DNA of 64,000 bases from Hydrangea macrophylla (lineage: Eukaryota; Streptophyta; Magnoliopsida; Cornales; Hydrangeaceae). Location: assembly GCA_033977485.1 (NCBI GenBank), contig CM066988.1:1805501-1869500 (forward strand), written 5' to 3'. Below, piece after piece: positions 47,964 to 59,819 of the stretch. The notes under the pieces were generated by a model that worked only from the letters and a program-made list of their open reading frames with translations, made no database searches and was not told the DNA's origin. Both the position numbers and the translations under genes were made by a program. Position 1 is the first letter of the stretch. The number at the start of each line of letters is the position of its first letter.

Positions 47964-48206
47964 TCACCAGTCCATTTAGGGCACTCCAGCTGTCCCTCTT
48001 CGTATGTGGGCAATTCTTTGGACGATGTCGTCGCCATCACTACAATCACTGACCCTCCTACTTAATAATATTAGCATTGTTCTTGAATGTCAATTGCTTA
48101 ATCTTATTTTTGCGGACGATGTAACATACAGGCTATGGATCTTCGAGTGGCCACAGAACACCATTTGAGGTTCTTTCTACTAACCTCTAGAGAGAGAGAG
48201 AGAGAG

Positions 48207-48411
48207 CAAAGAGAGAGAAATTTGATATTGTAGTTTGTAACTTGAATGCGCAACTCATCCATATGAATCTGGTTGACCAATTGTTTTTTGCCATGTCAAC
48301 AAATACAGATAAATTTAATACGGCTTAATTACAAAATACACCCTTGAAGTTAGTCATTTTCTCATTTTTGTCCATGTGATTTTTATTTCCATCAATTTTG
48401 TCACTTGAAGT
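48207..48411. other. Intergenic sequence, no gene seen
   Basis: TTAATTACAAAATACACCC near 48326 looks like an old MITE fragment. Nothing else was recognised. Confidence 0.4.
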
Positions 48412-48420
48412 TTTGAAATA

Positions 48421-48613
48421 GAATAATGCTAGAGACACATCACAAATCACAACAATACAACACAAACCACAGCTATGCATTAAATGCATGTACCTTGTGC
48501 TGTGTGGATTTTTCACACAAGACCCACACTGTTTTTGGGAAGCACAAGGTATAGGCATATAATGCATGGTTGTGGTTTGTGTTGTGGTTTATGATGTGTC
48601 TCTAGCATTATTC
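48421..48613. mobile_element. Mutator-type MITE with 9-bp TSD
   Basis: A 193-bp element with inverted ends GAATAATGCTAGAGACACAT... repeated in reverse at the right end. It is flanked by perfect 9-bp direct repeats TTTGAAATA (48412-48420 and 48614-48622). A 9-bp TSD is the hallmark of Mutator-like transposons. It has no coding capacity. Confidence 0.88.
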
Positions 48614-48622
48614 TTTGAAATA

Positions 48623-48809
48623 CAAGCAATGTGGTCCATCTCATTCACTTAGAAGATTTACTAAATGTACACCCACGTGTTACATTGGGTCACTCTTTTA
48701 GGGGAAAAGATGGAATACCATCAATTTTCTCGCGCGCATTTTATCATAACTTTGTGAAACACTTAGGGCACATCCTTCAATTTTTCACATAGAATAGGAT
48801 TTATCGTCA
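48623..48809. other. Intergenic sequence, no gene seen
   Basis: No repeat, motif or frame of note was found between the MITE and the fold-back. Confidence 0.4.
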
Positions 48810-49317
48810 TGACCCATCCTACCACGGGTGGAAATAGGACATGTGGCATGCCATCGAGTCTTATCCAAATAAATTAAATAATCATAGCAGCGGAATAAAC
48901 GCTAGTAGAAACATTAGAAAGTCGGTTCCTTTGAAAACAATACGTCACAAGTCAGTAAAAATCCGTATAAATTTGAAAAGTTAATTATATTTCAAAGCAC
49001 AATTATTTTAGTTAACAGAGACCCCAAAAATACCCTAAGATCCAATTAGAACCTCTAAAAATTTTCCAAAAAAGGTAGCTAAGAGTAAACCACCAGAGGG
49101 TCCCTATTAACTAAAATAATTGTGTTTTGAAATATGATTAACTTTTCAAATTTATACGGATTTTTACCAACTCGTGATGTATTGTTTTCAAACGAATCAA
49201 CTTTCTAATGTTTCTACTTACATTTATTCCACTGCTACGATTATTTAATTGAATTGGATAAGCCTCGGTGGCATGCCATGTGTCCTATTTCTGCCCATGA
49301 CGGGGTGAGTCATAACA
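48810..49317. repeat. Fold-back made of two inverted gypsy LTR ends
   Basis: The left arm (TGACCCATCC..., AGGACATGTGGCATGCCA, CAATTATTTTAGTTAA) is mirrored by the right arm (TTAACTAAAATAATTG, TGGCATGCCATGTGTCCT, GAGTCATAACA). Arms are about 215 bp around an 80-bp centre. The right end behaves as an LTR end because a primer-site-like sequence follows. Confidence 0.75.
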
Positions 49318-49547
49318 TTTATTAGTATCAAAGCAATAGGTTGTAAAAGAAGTCACGGTAATGCATTGTACGTTTAAGTATAGAACCTTGGGGGACGGGG
49401 GACGACGATATGAGATGACACGGTGTGAGATTTCATATAGAGATGCATATATATAATTGACATGGCATGTAAGTATGCATCATGACATGACGATTCAAGT
49501 GAATTGTGTAGCATAATGATTTGCATGCATATTGTATAGTATGCCAT
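49318..49547 (+). other. Gypsy primer site and leader remnant
   Basis: TAGTATCAAAGC at 49323-49334 resembles the iMet-type sites of E and D. It is followed by AATAGG and a CCTTGGGGGACGGGGGACGA stretch like D's CCTTTGGGGACGAGAGACG. The element is cut off at 49547 by another LTR. Confidence 0.65.
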
Positions 49548-49936
49548 TGTAACACCCGCTCCTACGGGCTATATTTAATTACATTATCATGCATTATTAG
49601 TAGTATAATAATGGTATGGATATATGTGTTAAGTGAGTTTTAACTCACTAAGGTAATTAGGGGTGTCCAATTTGGAACCCAGATATTGGCCAATGTGGTA
49701 GTCCTAGTTTGGGACAGATATGAGAGGTCCCCGTGTGATGGTCGGGATAGATAGTAAATGTTTATTAAGACATATGTGATAATTATATTATGTTGTTTTA
49801 GTAGCATGTTAATTGTTAGAGATCACTTTTGTGATCCGCTAGGATACCTTTGTGAGAGTGAATTGGACACGTTGCATAATTAGTAGGTTAATTAGCAACT
49901 TCATGATGTTATATGGGACCACTTATGAGACCCACA
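49548..49936 (+). repeat. E-related gypsy LTR fragment
   Basis: It begins TGTAACACCCGCTCC and shares GGACACGTTGCATAATTAG with E's LTR (opposite strand near 46290). It is interrupted at 49936 by the LTR of G. Confidence 0.7.
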
Positions 49937-52391
49937 TGTCACACCCCGAAGAAGCAAAAATAGAGAAAATTAATTCCTTTTAGGTTCCGTAGGCCCGTGA
50001 CTGGTGAATAACTGCATTGTTATCTACTCAAACCAATAAATACAATGATAGAGAGGATGTTATTCATAGAACATATCCAATTAACATAATCAGATGCTAA
50101 AGCGAAAACTCATAGGACACAGTCTACTAAAACTATTACAATTGTTGGCTTATAGTCTGAAGCCTACAACAATATTAATAGAAGTACAACAGATATATAA
50201 ACTAGCTATTATAAAGTAGCACGTCTTCGTCTTTAAGCCTTCAGTTCCAAGTCCGGTGGACCATCGATCTTCCGTCTTCCATACCTGCAAAGCTCTAGAC
50301 ATTGGAATGTCTAGGGCATCAACGCCATCAGTTCTGAATACAAAACTGAGTGAGTACATCAACCACACTACTCATCATTATTGTTCAACATCGTAAAATG
50401 CAGTTAATCTCTTATCAATGATGTCACTCACGGACATAGCAGAGGTCTCATCAAATCAATGACAATAGAAAACATGTTAAATAAAGACAAAGGTATAATA
50501 TCTCGTCATGCTTCTCAATGTCTAGCATTACCAAATTCATGCATGTAACCCATGCAACCACCCTATACATCTATCTTCATGCCAGGATGCTGAATCTCTG
50601 ACTGAACAATCATCTTACTAAAAATTCTTATATTCACATCCATTTCCTTATCCATTTGTCGATACAAAAATACCAATATGTATCCAGGCGTCGGTATAAT
50701 AATACAAATCAGTATCCAGATGTCGATACAATAATACCAATCTGATATCTCATAACATAGCCAGTAGGCCACATCGGTCGGTTACCCTGTGGTGTCCTAT
50801 GCCACATAATCCCTTGAGAGGTTACCGATCGTCTACATGGTACATCCTATCTGTAAATAATGGGAGCGGCACATCGGACATCTTCAATGATGTGTAGATC
50901 CTTACTGGTCGTCTATACAGTTAATAAAACATTATAGCACTATCCGGACATCTTCGACGGTACACTAGACCTCTTCAATAGTACATACACATCACTAGAC
51001 ATCTTTAACAATGAGAGGTTCACTAGGAACTCTAACCATCCCACGTCTACCTGTCTCGACAGCCGTTGATCCCATGGATCCAAAGTACAAATATCACATT
51101 GTTCCACACAAAGGCACATATCTCAATCCCCATCATATTCTCTTATCTCTTCATACCACTACCTCATGCATGCTGACCACATGTTGTGAAATACATTACT
51201 CTAGATACAGGAATTATCACATGCTCTGTATTTATTATATCTACTCTTTAACTAGTTATTAACATGCAGTCGTATTCCGTCCTACTATTCAGTTTAGTAA
51301 TATCAATATATGACAATTAATCAATACGCAATTCATCTTATATCATAACATCTTGTAAGTCTAATCTAACATAACATCATGTTGCTTAATCTCATATCCA
51401 AATATCACAATATCACATATGGCGTAACTATACTAGCATTTGTAAAACTATGAACAACTTCAGGTATCATAATAACCAACTCATGGAATATAACAACATA
51501 TAAATACAATTCTATTCTTACCCAATCGATTGACCAAGCAGGGCAATCGATTGGATTACCAAGGCATTCGATTGGACAAAAGGACTATTGGCTGGCATAG
51601 CAATTGATTGGAAACCATGGCAATCGATTGGTATCCATGGAAATCGATTGGACATCATCTTCTTCCTCAAAATTGACTGGTTTTATTATAAAAAAAGTGG
51701 TGGATCATTTCTCTTATTATATACATCCTTAACCATATAGGAACATCCCAAAAATATCCCTCTTGAGTGAGTTAATGAAATCACCTTATCCTGGCGTTCC
51801 GGTGATGGCATCCCGAGCTCGGTTGGCAACGAATATGGTGAGCTCCCTCTCTTTCCTTCTTCTCTTTCTTCTCTGGTCTCTTCCCTCTCTGTTCTCCTTC
51901 TTCTTTTTCTTCTTCTTCTTCTTTTTCTTCTCTTTTTTCTTTCTAACCCGAGAGAGAGTGTGCGTGTGTATATATATAGATATATATATATGTGTATATA
52001 TATGAGTATGTATATATATATATCAGAGTATATATATCTCTCTCTCAACCACCCACACACCCCTAGCCAAACATATATAAGTACAAGGGAGGAATTATAT
52101 ATAAGGGAATGGAAATAAACCATAACCAGTTAAAACAAACATGGCGACCAAGTTCTGCCTACTGCCAATCGATTGGGACCAGGTGGCAATCGATTGGTAT
52201 TAGATATTATGAGGGCAATCGATTAGATAAGAGGCTAATCGATTGGGATGGGTACATGTCATGAATTCAGGTCGACAAGGTAGCAATCGATTGGGATCAA
52301 AAAGTGCCAATCGATTTGGAACCAAACTCACCCAAAGGCTAGGAAAGGTACTAGGGGTATATATATACATTAAAAAATACAGGGTATTACA
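49937..52391 (-). repeat. LTR of gypsy relic G
   Basis: 2,455 bp between TGTCACACCCC and GGTATTACA, an inverted terminal match. On the minus strand it begins TGTAATACCC directly after GATAAGTGGTGGATAA, as a 3' LTR follows a PPT. It holds two clusters of CCAATCGATTGG palindromes (51530-51655 and 52166-52325) around a TATA-rich zone, plus a pyrimidine tract (51895-51947) and (TA)n near 51968-52035. Confidence 0.72.
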
Positions 52392-53825
52392 TTATCCACC
52401 ACTTATCAAAATATTTCATCCTTGGAATCTGAAGTAGTAGTCCTAAAAGAAATAAACCCATCTTGCAAGACATACTCAATGATGCTCAAGTTCTTGTTTT
52501 ACATAAACGATCACATCAGCGACTGATGGGTTAAGTTCTAATCATGTGTTACAAAAATTAGGTGTAACAGCTAACGATCACATCATCGACTAGGGTGACA
52601 GCTACCATTCTCATGGTTTAGCTAAATGAAATTCGTATGTCAAACTTCAGAAAAAGGTTCTAGGTAGCACAATCTAACCATCTCATAAATCTGAATGGCT
52701 TGTCTCCAAACACATAAGATTCCTTCCTCAGGTCAAACTCTATGGTGTGAGGGTTCTATTGATCAAGTGGGCTAATCTCATCTAATTCATAGCAAAATGT
52801 TACCGTCAACTCTAGTCTCTGAAGTTGCTTTGTACTGTGCTGATGATGACTCTACTGCATCATCAATTGATTGTCTCCTATCTCTGGACTTCTCGTTATG
52901 ATTATCAGCATCCTTAGTTGGTCTCTTGTTGCACACGATGTCCTTGTTAACTCATGTGTTGTTGTCGTCCTTCAATGTGTTGGCCTGAAAGCATTTTGAC
53001 TCTAGCATCGTAGTTGGTGACTTAAACTTCCTCATGTGTCTCTAAATTCTTATGTACTATTGATATAATCATCTCTCGAGGTCATACCATCTGTTGAATA
53101 CTTGTTTTGCTTCCACGTACTAATTAAATAGGTTAGGCAGGGCTACATACTAATTTTGTGAGTCATTCTACTATATAACATTTTGATTGAATGAAAGTAA
53201 CAGACAATCGATGTTGAAAAGTGATCTTCTGTGGTACTCTTTGTAATTCTGGTATTGTCTCTACGTCACTAGTATCCCTTCTCATATACTTGTAATCTTC
53301 TAGGTCATCCTCTTCTGTCAAGGCTGTGTCTCAAGAAAATTAAGATTCCTCATCTTTAGTCTCTGTCTAACATACCACTGGTTGGCATAATATCTCGTAT
53401 CGGGAGGCAAATGATGTCCTATGGGGATACAATTGATGTTATATCCATACTTGGATAACTATTATCATAGGCGACTATCGATCAATGCCAAATGAATTTT
53501 TTGGGTATCTAAAATTTATGGTGTAGGCTAATCCTCTAACAATCAAACCAAATGAATGCCAAACTTCCTGCAATATCGAGATCATATATAATATAAAATG
53601 TAGGAGCTGAGTGTTGTACCTTATGTCTATCATCCTTGTCTAAGTTGAGATCAATTATTTGTTCGGCGAGTTTGTTCTCGTGGTACTTGTTGCGATTGAG
53701 CATTGTGTTGCGTCTCTAGTTCTGGACAAAACTTATGGACATGACCGATTTTACTGTAGTTGAAGCACTATACTCCTTGTCTATTAGATTTTCTTGATGC
53801 TCCGCATTCTTGGGAATGGTGTCCC
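52392..53825 (-). pseudogene. Decayed pol/gag remains of gypsy relic G
   Basis: Next to the LTR, the minus strand reads TTCCAAGGATGAAATATTTT, the usual end of gypsy pol before the PPT. Near 53767-53726 it encodes a zinc knuckle, CFNYSKIGHVHKFC, with the second Cys replaced by Tyr. Between them nothing clear survives, and the distance is too short for a whole pol, so large deletions are likely. Confidence 0.5.
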
Positions 53826-53830
53826 GGTAC

Positions 53831-55458
53831 TGACAAGCGGGGGTATTTGTAAAATACAACCACGCTAAAAGAAGAAAATACACTAATTTAGTCTACAATT
53901 CCTTTATATATCTGCAATTTGGATTACAATGCCAGCTTTTACATAATTTGATTAATCTATGATAAGTTGTATTATTTTAGATATAATTTTTGCAGATCAC
54001 TGCTTGTTGTGTGAAGAAATGAATAAGCAGGATAAAAGGGTTATTGGATTTCAAGGAAGACAATTCAAACATGAAAAGCGAGTTTCGAGTGATCGAAGAT
54101 CCCTCAAGCGATTGAGAGTTCGATCGATCGAAGATAGTTAAAGCACTCGAAGATTCCAGAAGTTCGATCGATCGAGTGATGTTTGATCGATCGAACATGG
54201 CTTTTATCAGAACTTACGCGCACGCTGCATAAACAGAGTTTTGAACCCTAGCTTTAGGTTTTAGTATATATATTCATTTTATTTACGTCCCAGGGGACGC
54301 CCACTTTAGTTTTATCAGTTTTAGAGAGAGATAGAGAGTTTTACATGTTTTTGTAGGTTTAGAGCTTGCATATTGCTTTTGGATTGCTTCCTACCGTTTA
54401 ATATAAGTGTTTCTCTTCCAGGTTCTACAATCTTAGTTTCTGTACATTCTAGTTGCATAAAATCGTAGTTTAATCTATTAGTTTTAATAGTATTATAGTA
54501 GTAGCTTTAAATCACCATTGTTTTTCATAGATTTCATGCTAAAATCACAACCAAACACGCCTTTAATAAATTTTTATGTTAAAAACGAATCTGTGACACT
54601 CCAGACCATGTCTGAGTAGTCCCCAGGATGGGAGATCACAATGAGACTATGATCTTAAGCCTCTGCCATGCAACAGAATAATTTCTGTGTTCGATCGATC
54701 GAAGTTGTTTCGATCGATCGAATCAGAAGACAGTCAAGCGATCGAAGACGTTTCGATCGATTGAGAGATGAAGATGGTCGATCAATCAAAAGCGCATCGA
54801 TCGATCGAACTCTTTGATTCTTTGGTAGTCTCTTTGCAGTATTTCAAGACTTTCTATTTTTGAGATTTGTTATCAAACTGTCCCCGAATGCTCAGTTTGT
54901 CAAAACAGTTTCATTAGTTTAAGCCTTAAGGCATTTTTCTTTAATAACTTTTGCAAACCATTTTGAATGCTAACACCATTCAGAATGCGAGACTTAACTA
55001 TTGATTTAAACCGCTTTCATGTGTTCAATTTAACTGTGATGACATAGTCCCAGCCATGAAAAGACTATTGATTCTTATTTTTGGAAAATACGAAATACTG
55101 TAGAGAGATACACTCCTTAGAGCTTAAATGTAACTGCATGGTAGATGGCATGATCGCTGCAGATTCGTGTAATCCCAACATTCCCTTTATATAAAGAAAA
55201 CTATTTTTAAAATATTATTTTCGTTAATTAGTTAATCATTAGTTTACCTTAATTGCTCTAGTAGTTATAGTTTGTAGAACTTCGTGTTCTACACCTTGTT
55301 TTAAATCTTGGACTTTCCTTTACCTTTAGAGTTTAATCTAAGTTTTTAGTTTAACACCTTCCCAGTGGGATCGACCTGGTCTTAACCAGATTACTACTTG
55401 CACGATTACCTACACTTGGGTATAGCACACAAGCGTGCACAACTTTTTAGTCGTGTCA
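53831..55458. repeat. Solo LTR H with 5-bp TSD
   Basis: TGACAAGCGGGGG...TAGTCGTGTCA, 1,628 bp, flanked by GGTAC (53826-53830 and 55459-55463). No primer site or coding region lies inside, so it is a solo LTR left by LTR-LTR recombination. Two TTCGATCGATCGAA clusters (54084-54196 and 54690-54811) bracket a TATATATA at about 54266-54273. GGGATCGACCTGG near the right end is of a type often seen near gypsy LTR ends (family inference). Confidence 0.85.
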
Positions 55459-55463
55459 GGTAC

Positions 55464-55929
55464 TCTATAATTATAGCAGATATCTCGTTCCCTGTGTTGT
55501 GTTGGAGTCGCTACTGGTTTTGATTCTTTGTTGTCGTTCTCCAATCTCTATGTGTCCTCGTTGAACTTGGTTGGTTGCCAACACAACCTAATTGTCTCTT
55601 CTTCCTCTCCAATCTCCTAGGAGAAACTGATCGTTTGTTAACAATGCTTGATCATATCATTGCCCTTTGCTAATCTGAGTGTCGTCTTCCAGTTTTGTTG
55701 CCATTTCTACCAAAGCTTTGAAAGATTGGTCTTAATGTCCTATAGTCATATGACGGATATGCGAAACTAGTCCTTGATGATATCTCTTGACCTTTCTCCT
55801 TGGTGTATTGATCATATGCCGTACAAATCATGATAGCCTCTCGAATTGAGTTGTATATTCTGGCATTGTAAAACTTCCTTGGACTAATTGTATGAACTCC
55901 ATTCCCTTTTGTTCTTCTTAGATTATGGG
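55464..55929 (-). pseudogene. Gag fragment of gypsy relic G
   Basis: Minus-strand frames give pieces such as NTPRRKVKRYHQGLVSHI and QSFKALVEMATKLEDDTQ, resembling the gag segment seen in E as RARQFEEGLRENIHSRV...ALIAERD. It is continuous with 53825 once solo LTR H is removed. It is cut at 55929 by element I. Confidence 0.55.
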
Positions 55930-58111
55930 TGTGGATACCGGGATTCCACCGCTTCATTTTGTTTTGAAATCTTGTTTGGAATTGATCAAAGAAAGAAAAT
56001 GGTCTGTTGAAAACAGATACAGAGTCGCCACTTGGTCTTTAAGGAACCAAGAAACCTAATTTAACTCACCCAAGCGGATAAGGGCACCGGCCCTTCATAA
56101 CCAAAGAACTTGGTTCGGGGTTTTGGTACGAGAGAGGAAGGAGCCTTTGTCACGACTAAAACACCCTCAGCTCGCCCCGCCTTTCGACGGGCCTCAATTA
56201 GCATCCAAATAATCATCTTATACTATGTATGGTTCGACAATTAATACTATGATAGTATATTACATCACATAAGAAAAATTGAAATGGAAGATCTAAAGAT
56301 AAGATATCATTCATAAGATCTAAGCCAAGTATCACACAATGCAAAGTGAAAGATCACACAAATAAACCTAGGAAAAATCATCTAATCACATATCAAATAA
56401 TAAAGTTTCCCTAATTTGAAACAAATAACCAAATAAATCAAAATATGCTTAGCAAACTAGTATGATGCATGTTATTCTTTGAGAAAAGAAGACCTCTCAA
56501 TCCCCGGGACGGATGAGAAAGGAAGATTGGATCGAGGGAAACATGAACGTATGATCAAGTTCATTCCTTATAATCTTCTTAGATTAGGAGTCACAAAAGC
56601 CCCAAATCTTTGCATGGATGCAATGTATGTATCTAGATTGTACTAAGGTTGTAGTATGCCTTGTGTACATGGAATCCTAGAATGGCTTAGAAGTCTAAAA
56701 GGTGTATGAGTGAATGAATGAAATCAATATGGGATATGTACAAATGTAGTATGAACTACTTCCTAAGATATGAACTAATTTGGAAAGCATGTAAGCATCA
56801 AATCAAAGAATGAAAGTTAAAAGGTGCTTGCTGTGAATAGTGGACAGAACAGTAACATGATCTTGTAAAAATGGAAAAGAGGGGTTAGGAATGTTTTCAA
56901 TGCATGATTTTTTATGGAGCTCTTCCTTATTGTGTCTAGAACACTGTCCAAAAAGCCAATCTTTAATAACTATCACATATTGAGAGAAATCATATAAACA
57001 ATGAAAGTCACTCAGAAACAGAGTCAGTACTGTCGACTGAAATGTTGAAAAATCTTAGCAAATGAAAACAGATGATCTAGGGGCCCATTTTATACAGAAC
57101 GTTTCCTAAGACATTGAAGTTGAAGGGAAAAATAATTTGGGACCACCCCTTTTGGAAAAGTTTTCTGAAAAAGAAGTTGGAAGTTAACCAAGCTGCTGTG
57201 ACAGCAGAGGCAGAATGTCTGGAAGGAATGTTTGGGTCCAAATGGACCATTTTCAAGTACTTCCAAGTCAAACCAAAAATCATGGGTGTTCTCCAATGAG
57301 TTAGGAAGACTTTCCAAGTGGTCTTGCATCCATATGTTGAGTATTGAGTTCTAGAAAAATCTTTGAACTCAGTTCACTCACTGTTTTGACTCACTGTTTT
57401 GAAGATTTTGGGGAAAATAAGGTTTTCTTCCTTAAGATCAAAATGAGAGGGATTGAGGGGGGTTTTGAAATAGAGGTTTTGAAAGTGTATTTTCAATACT
57501 CAATAAAGATTATAACCACTTAAAATGCCAACATTCAACTCATCATCAAGAACCTCCAAGATTGTTAGAGAAATTCATTTTCATTATGAACATAACTTCA
57601 AGAATACCTTGGAGGTATTGAAGTTATGATCATCATCTATCAAACATGTTTTTGATGTTAAGAGCTACTATCCATAAGGATTCACTCACCTCAAACTTCA
57701 TGTCATCACTTAGATGATGATGGACTAGTAAGTAAATAAAGGAAATAAAAAAGAAATGAGGAGAGAAGAGATGAACATTATATGAACAAACAAGCAAATA
57801 GATAGCAATCAATAGATGATATTCATGAAGTATAGAACTTGTAGCATGGTGTTTCACTCATATGTAATGACATTGGACATGGAAGAAGCTTCCACTCTCT
57901 TAAATGCTCACTAAAATGGTGGTTGGGTGTATTGAATGTTGAAGTAAATGGGAGTAATGAAGTAAAAACAAAGTTTAGAACTCACTTTTGTTTTGAAAAT
58001 CAAAGAAGGGAGCTTCTTTTCTCTCTATTCTAACCTTATCTCTACAACTTTCTCTCTCAAACTTTTTCTAAGCTTTCATTTGACACCCCTAAAATGAAGA
58101 GCAATGGGGGG

Positions 58112-58120
58112 TTTATATAG
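58112..58120 (+). promoter_or_regulatory. Candidate TATA box of element I
   Basis: TTTATATAG lies in an otherwise G-rich stretch, about 1.06 kb before the proposed LTR end. Confidence 0.45.
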
Positions 58121-58819
58121 GCCAACTTGGGGTGGTTTTGGGGTTTTAGAAGTATTCCCATTGGTCCCAAACATCTGAAATCATAAAACTACGTGGTTTT
58201 GGTTTTCAATTAATCAAAATGAACCCCCAAGAAAAATTACAAAAATGAACTATTCTGGAGGGAAGTGCCGCGGCGGTAGTGGGCCAGTGCCGCGGCGGCA
58301 CTGCTCCTCCTTCGTCCAGATAATGCTGTTTAGGCCCCCTGAGGTTCTGGTATTCGCGAAAAGGCCCTATTTCGTCCGAAATTCACAGAAAATGCATACG
58401 AACTCCAAATTGAGGTTGTGATATACCGTTGGAAAGGTAATGGAGTCTACTTTATATGAAAAATAGTTTGGGGATAGGCCACTTTGAAAAGTTTTGCGGT
58501 ATTTGCGATAAAAGTCGATTTGATCGCCTTTTTCGCCTTTGGAAATTCATAATAAATTCGTTTTAAATCCAGAAATTATGTGCGATATACCGTTGGAAAG
58601 ATATTGACTTCTAGTATCCATGAAAAATGTTTGAAAATTGTTTCGGTGCCCTAGTTCCAAAGTCAAATTTTGGTCAAACTGGTCAAACCTGGGATTCCCG
58701 GGAAGTTCTGGAAATCTCCGGGAATTCCTAGGAGCTGACGTTTTCGCTCGATTTTCTTTTGAAACACGTTTTAATACTTTTCTCATGATTTAGAATGATT
58801 CTGGTGAATTCGAACGATT

Positions 58820-58890
58820 TCGGTCAAACTTGGTCAAACTTGGTCAAACTCTAGTCAAACCTGGTCAAACCTTGGTCAAACCGGTCAACG
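58820..58890 (+). repeat. GGTCAAAC short tandem array
   Basis: About seven 8-13 bp units (GGTCAAACTT and variants) run head to tail. Further scattered units occur at 58665-58690. Confidence 0.85.
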
Positions 58891-59177
58891 GGGACTTTCC
58901 GGGAACTTCCGGGACTTCCGAGGGTCTCTGGGAGCTGACGATTTCATCTGATTTATCTTAAAAACTTATTTTTTTTACTTTTCTTACGACATAGCATGTT
59001 TCTAGAACTTTTGGTCCAAATCTGGGAGCTTTTGGGCTTTCAGGGGCATTTTGGTCATTCTGAGCATTCTGAGATGGAACTGGCTTCCAGGAGTCCTTTT
59101 GAGTCTTTTGGGATCATTGTGAACCACCAAGCTATGGGTCTCCTAAATCTGATAGCCGACAAAATGGAGTGTCTACA

Positions 59178-59819
59178 GTTTGCCCCTCTTTGGCATGAAC
59201 TTGCGAGGCAACGCATGTCGCAAGCGAGTGCTAAAGCTTTGAAGAGACAGGTCTTTTGGAGGTTATAGATTTAGGATAATAAAAAAATAAGCATTGCAAA
59301 AGATGCAATGATGCTGAGGTCTAGTGCTGGTCGTGCTCTGCGTGAGCTGCCTACGTATCTCAGGGGAAATCAGACCAGGGCATAGTTCAGGTACAAAGGG
59401 GCAAATCACGTACGCACAACAAGACAGGCAGATATTATGTTATGAGGATGACATACAATGCATGGATGAATTGCATCATGAGTCCTATTATGCCTATCGT
59501 TATGACCCTAGTATGAGCAAGTGCTGAAAGGTGTGCCACTTCGAGTGGGCTGGTGTTGTGCTGGTGACTGTGATGTGAATGACACAGATGAGGACACCAA
59601 AGTTTAGGAGGCTCTGGATCCAGGGACAAACTTCTGAAACTTGGGAAGTGTGTTTTGCTAACGAGTGAGATAGACCAGATGCACTTCATTTAGAGAACGA
59701 CAGCCAAAGGTGACTGAGGGATCTTTGTGATAAAAATGGATAGATGAGAAAGCTCGTGATAATCGGGAGATCTGGATGCGGGACATGTTCTGATTGTTCC
59801 TGACGGCCGATTTTCGGGA
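59178..59819 (+). other. Element I leader, first part
   Basis: Non-coding sequence follows the proposed LTR end. No clear primer site or reading frame was found. Degenerate forms of the downstream repeat (GGGAGTCGGTTCCTC) begin near 59815. Confidence 0.4.

Larger units (their letters stand above)
55930..59177 (+). repeat. Probable 5' LTR of element I
   Basis: About 3.25 kb. A TATA box (TTTATATAG at 58112-58120) fits plus-strand transcription. It has a pair of degenerate ~157-bp units sharing GATATACCGTTGGAAAG (58420-58580 and 58577-58730), a 10-bp GGTCAAACTT array (58820-58890), and the GC palindrome GCCGCGGCGGCACTG (58266-58301). Its right end abuts GTTTGCCCCTCTTTGG, where no standard tRNA match was recognised. 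Confidence 0.5.

Noticed and set aside
47459..48065. Reading frames rich in Arg-Glu or Leu-Ser across the GA arrays
   Set aside because: They are translations of (GA)n/(CT)n microsatellites, with no domain or codon signal.
46600..48800. A possible host gene in the non-LTR interval
   Set aside because: Only short frames, MITEs and microsatellites are present. No exon-like conserved peptide or splice pattern was found.
51530..52325. ATCGAT clusters in G considered as a tandem satellite
   Set aside because: Spacing is irregular and the sequence between units is unrelated. Only the short palindrome is repeated.
49937..52391. G LTR considered as a solo LTR
   Set aside because: The minus-strand sequence beside it reads like a pol end plus PPT, and gag pieces follow further on, so it is better read as a 3' LTR of a decayed element.
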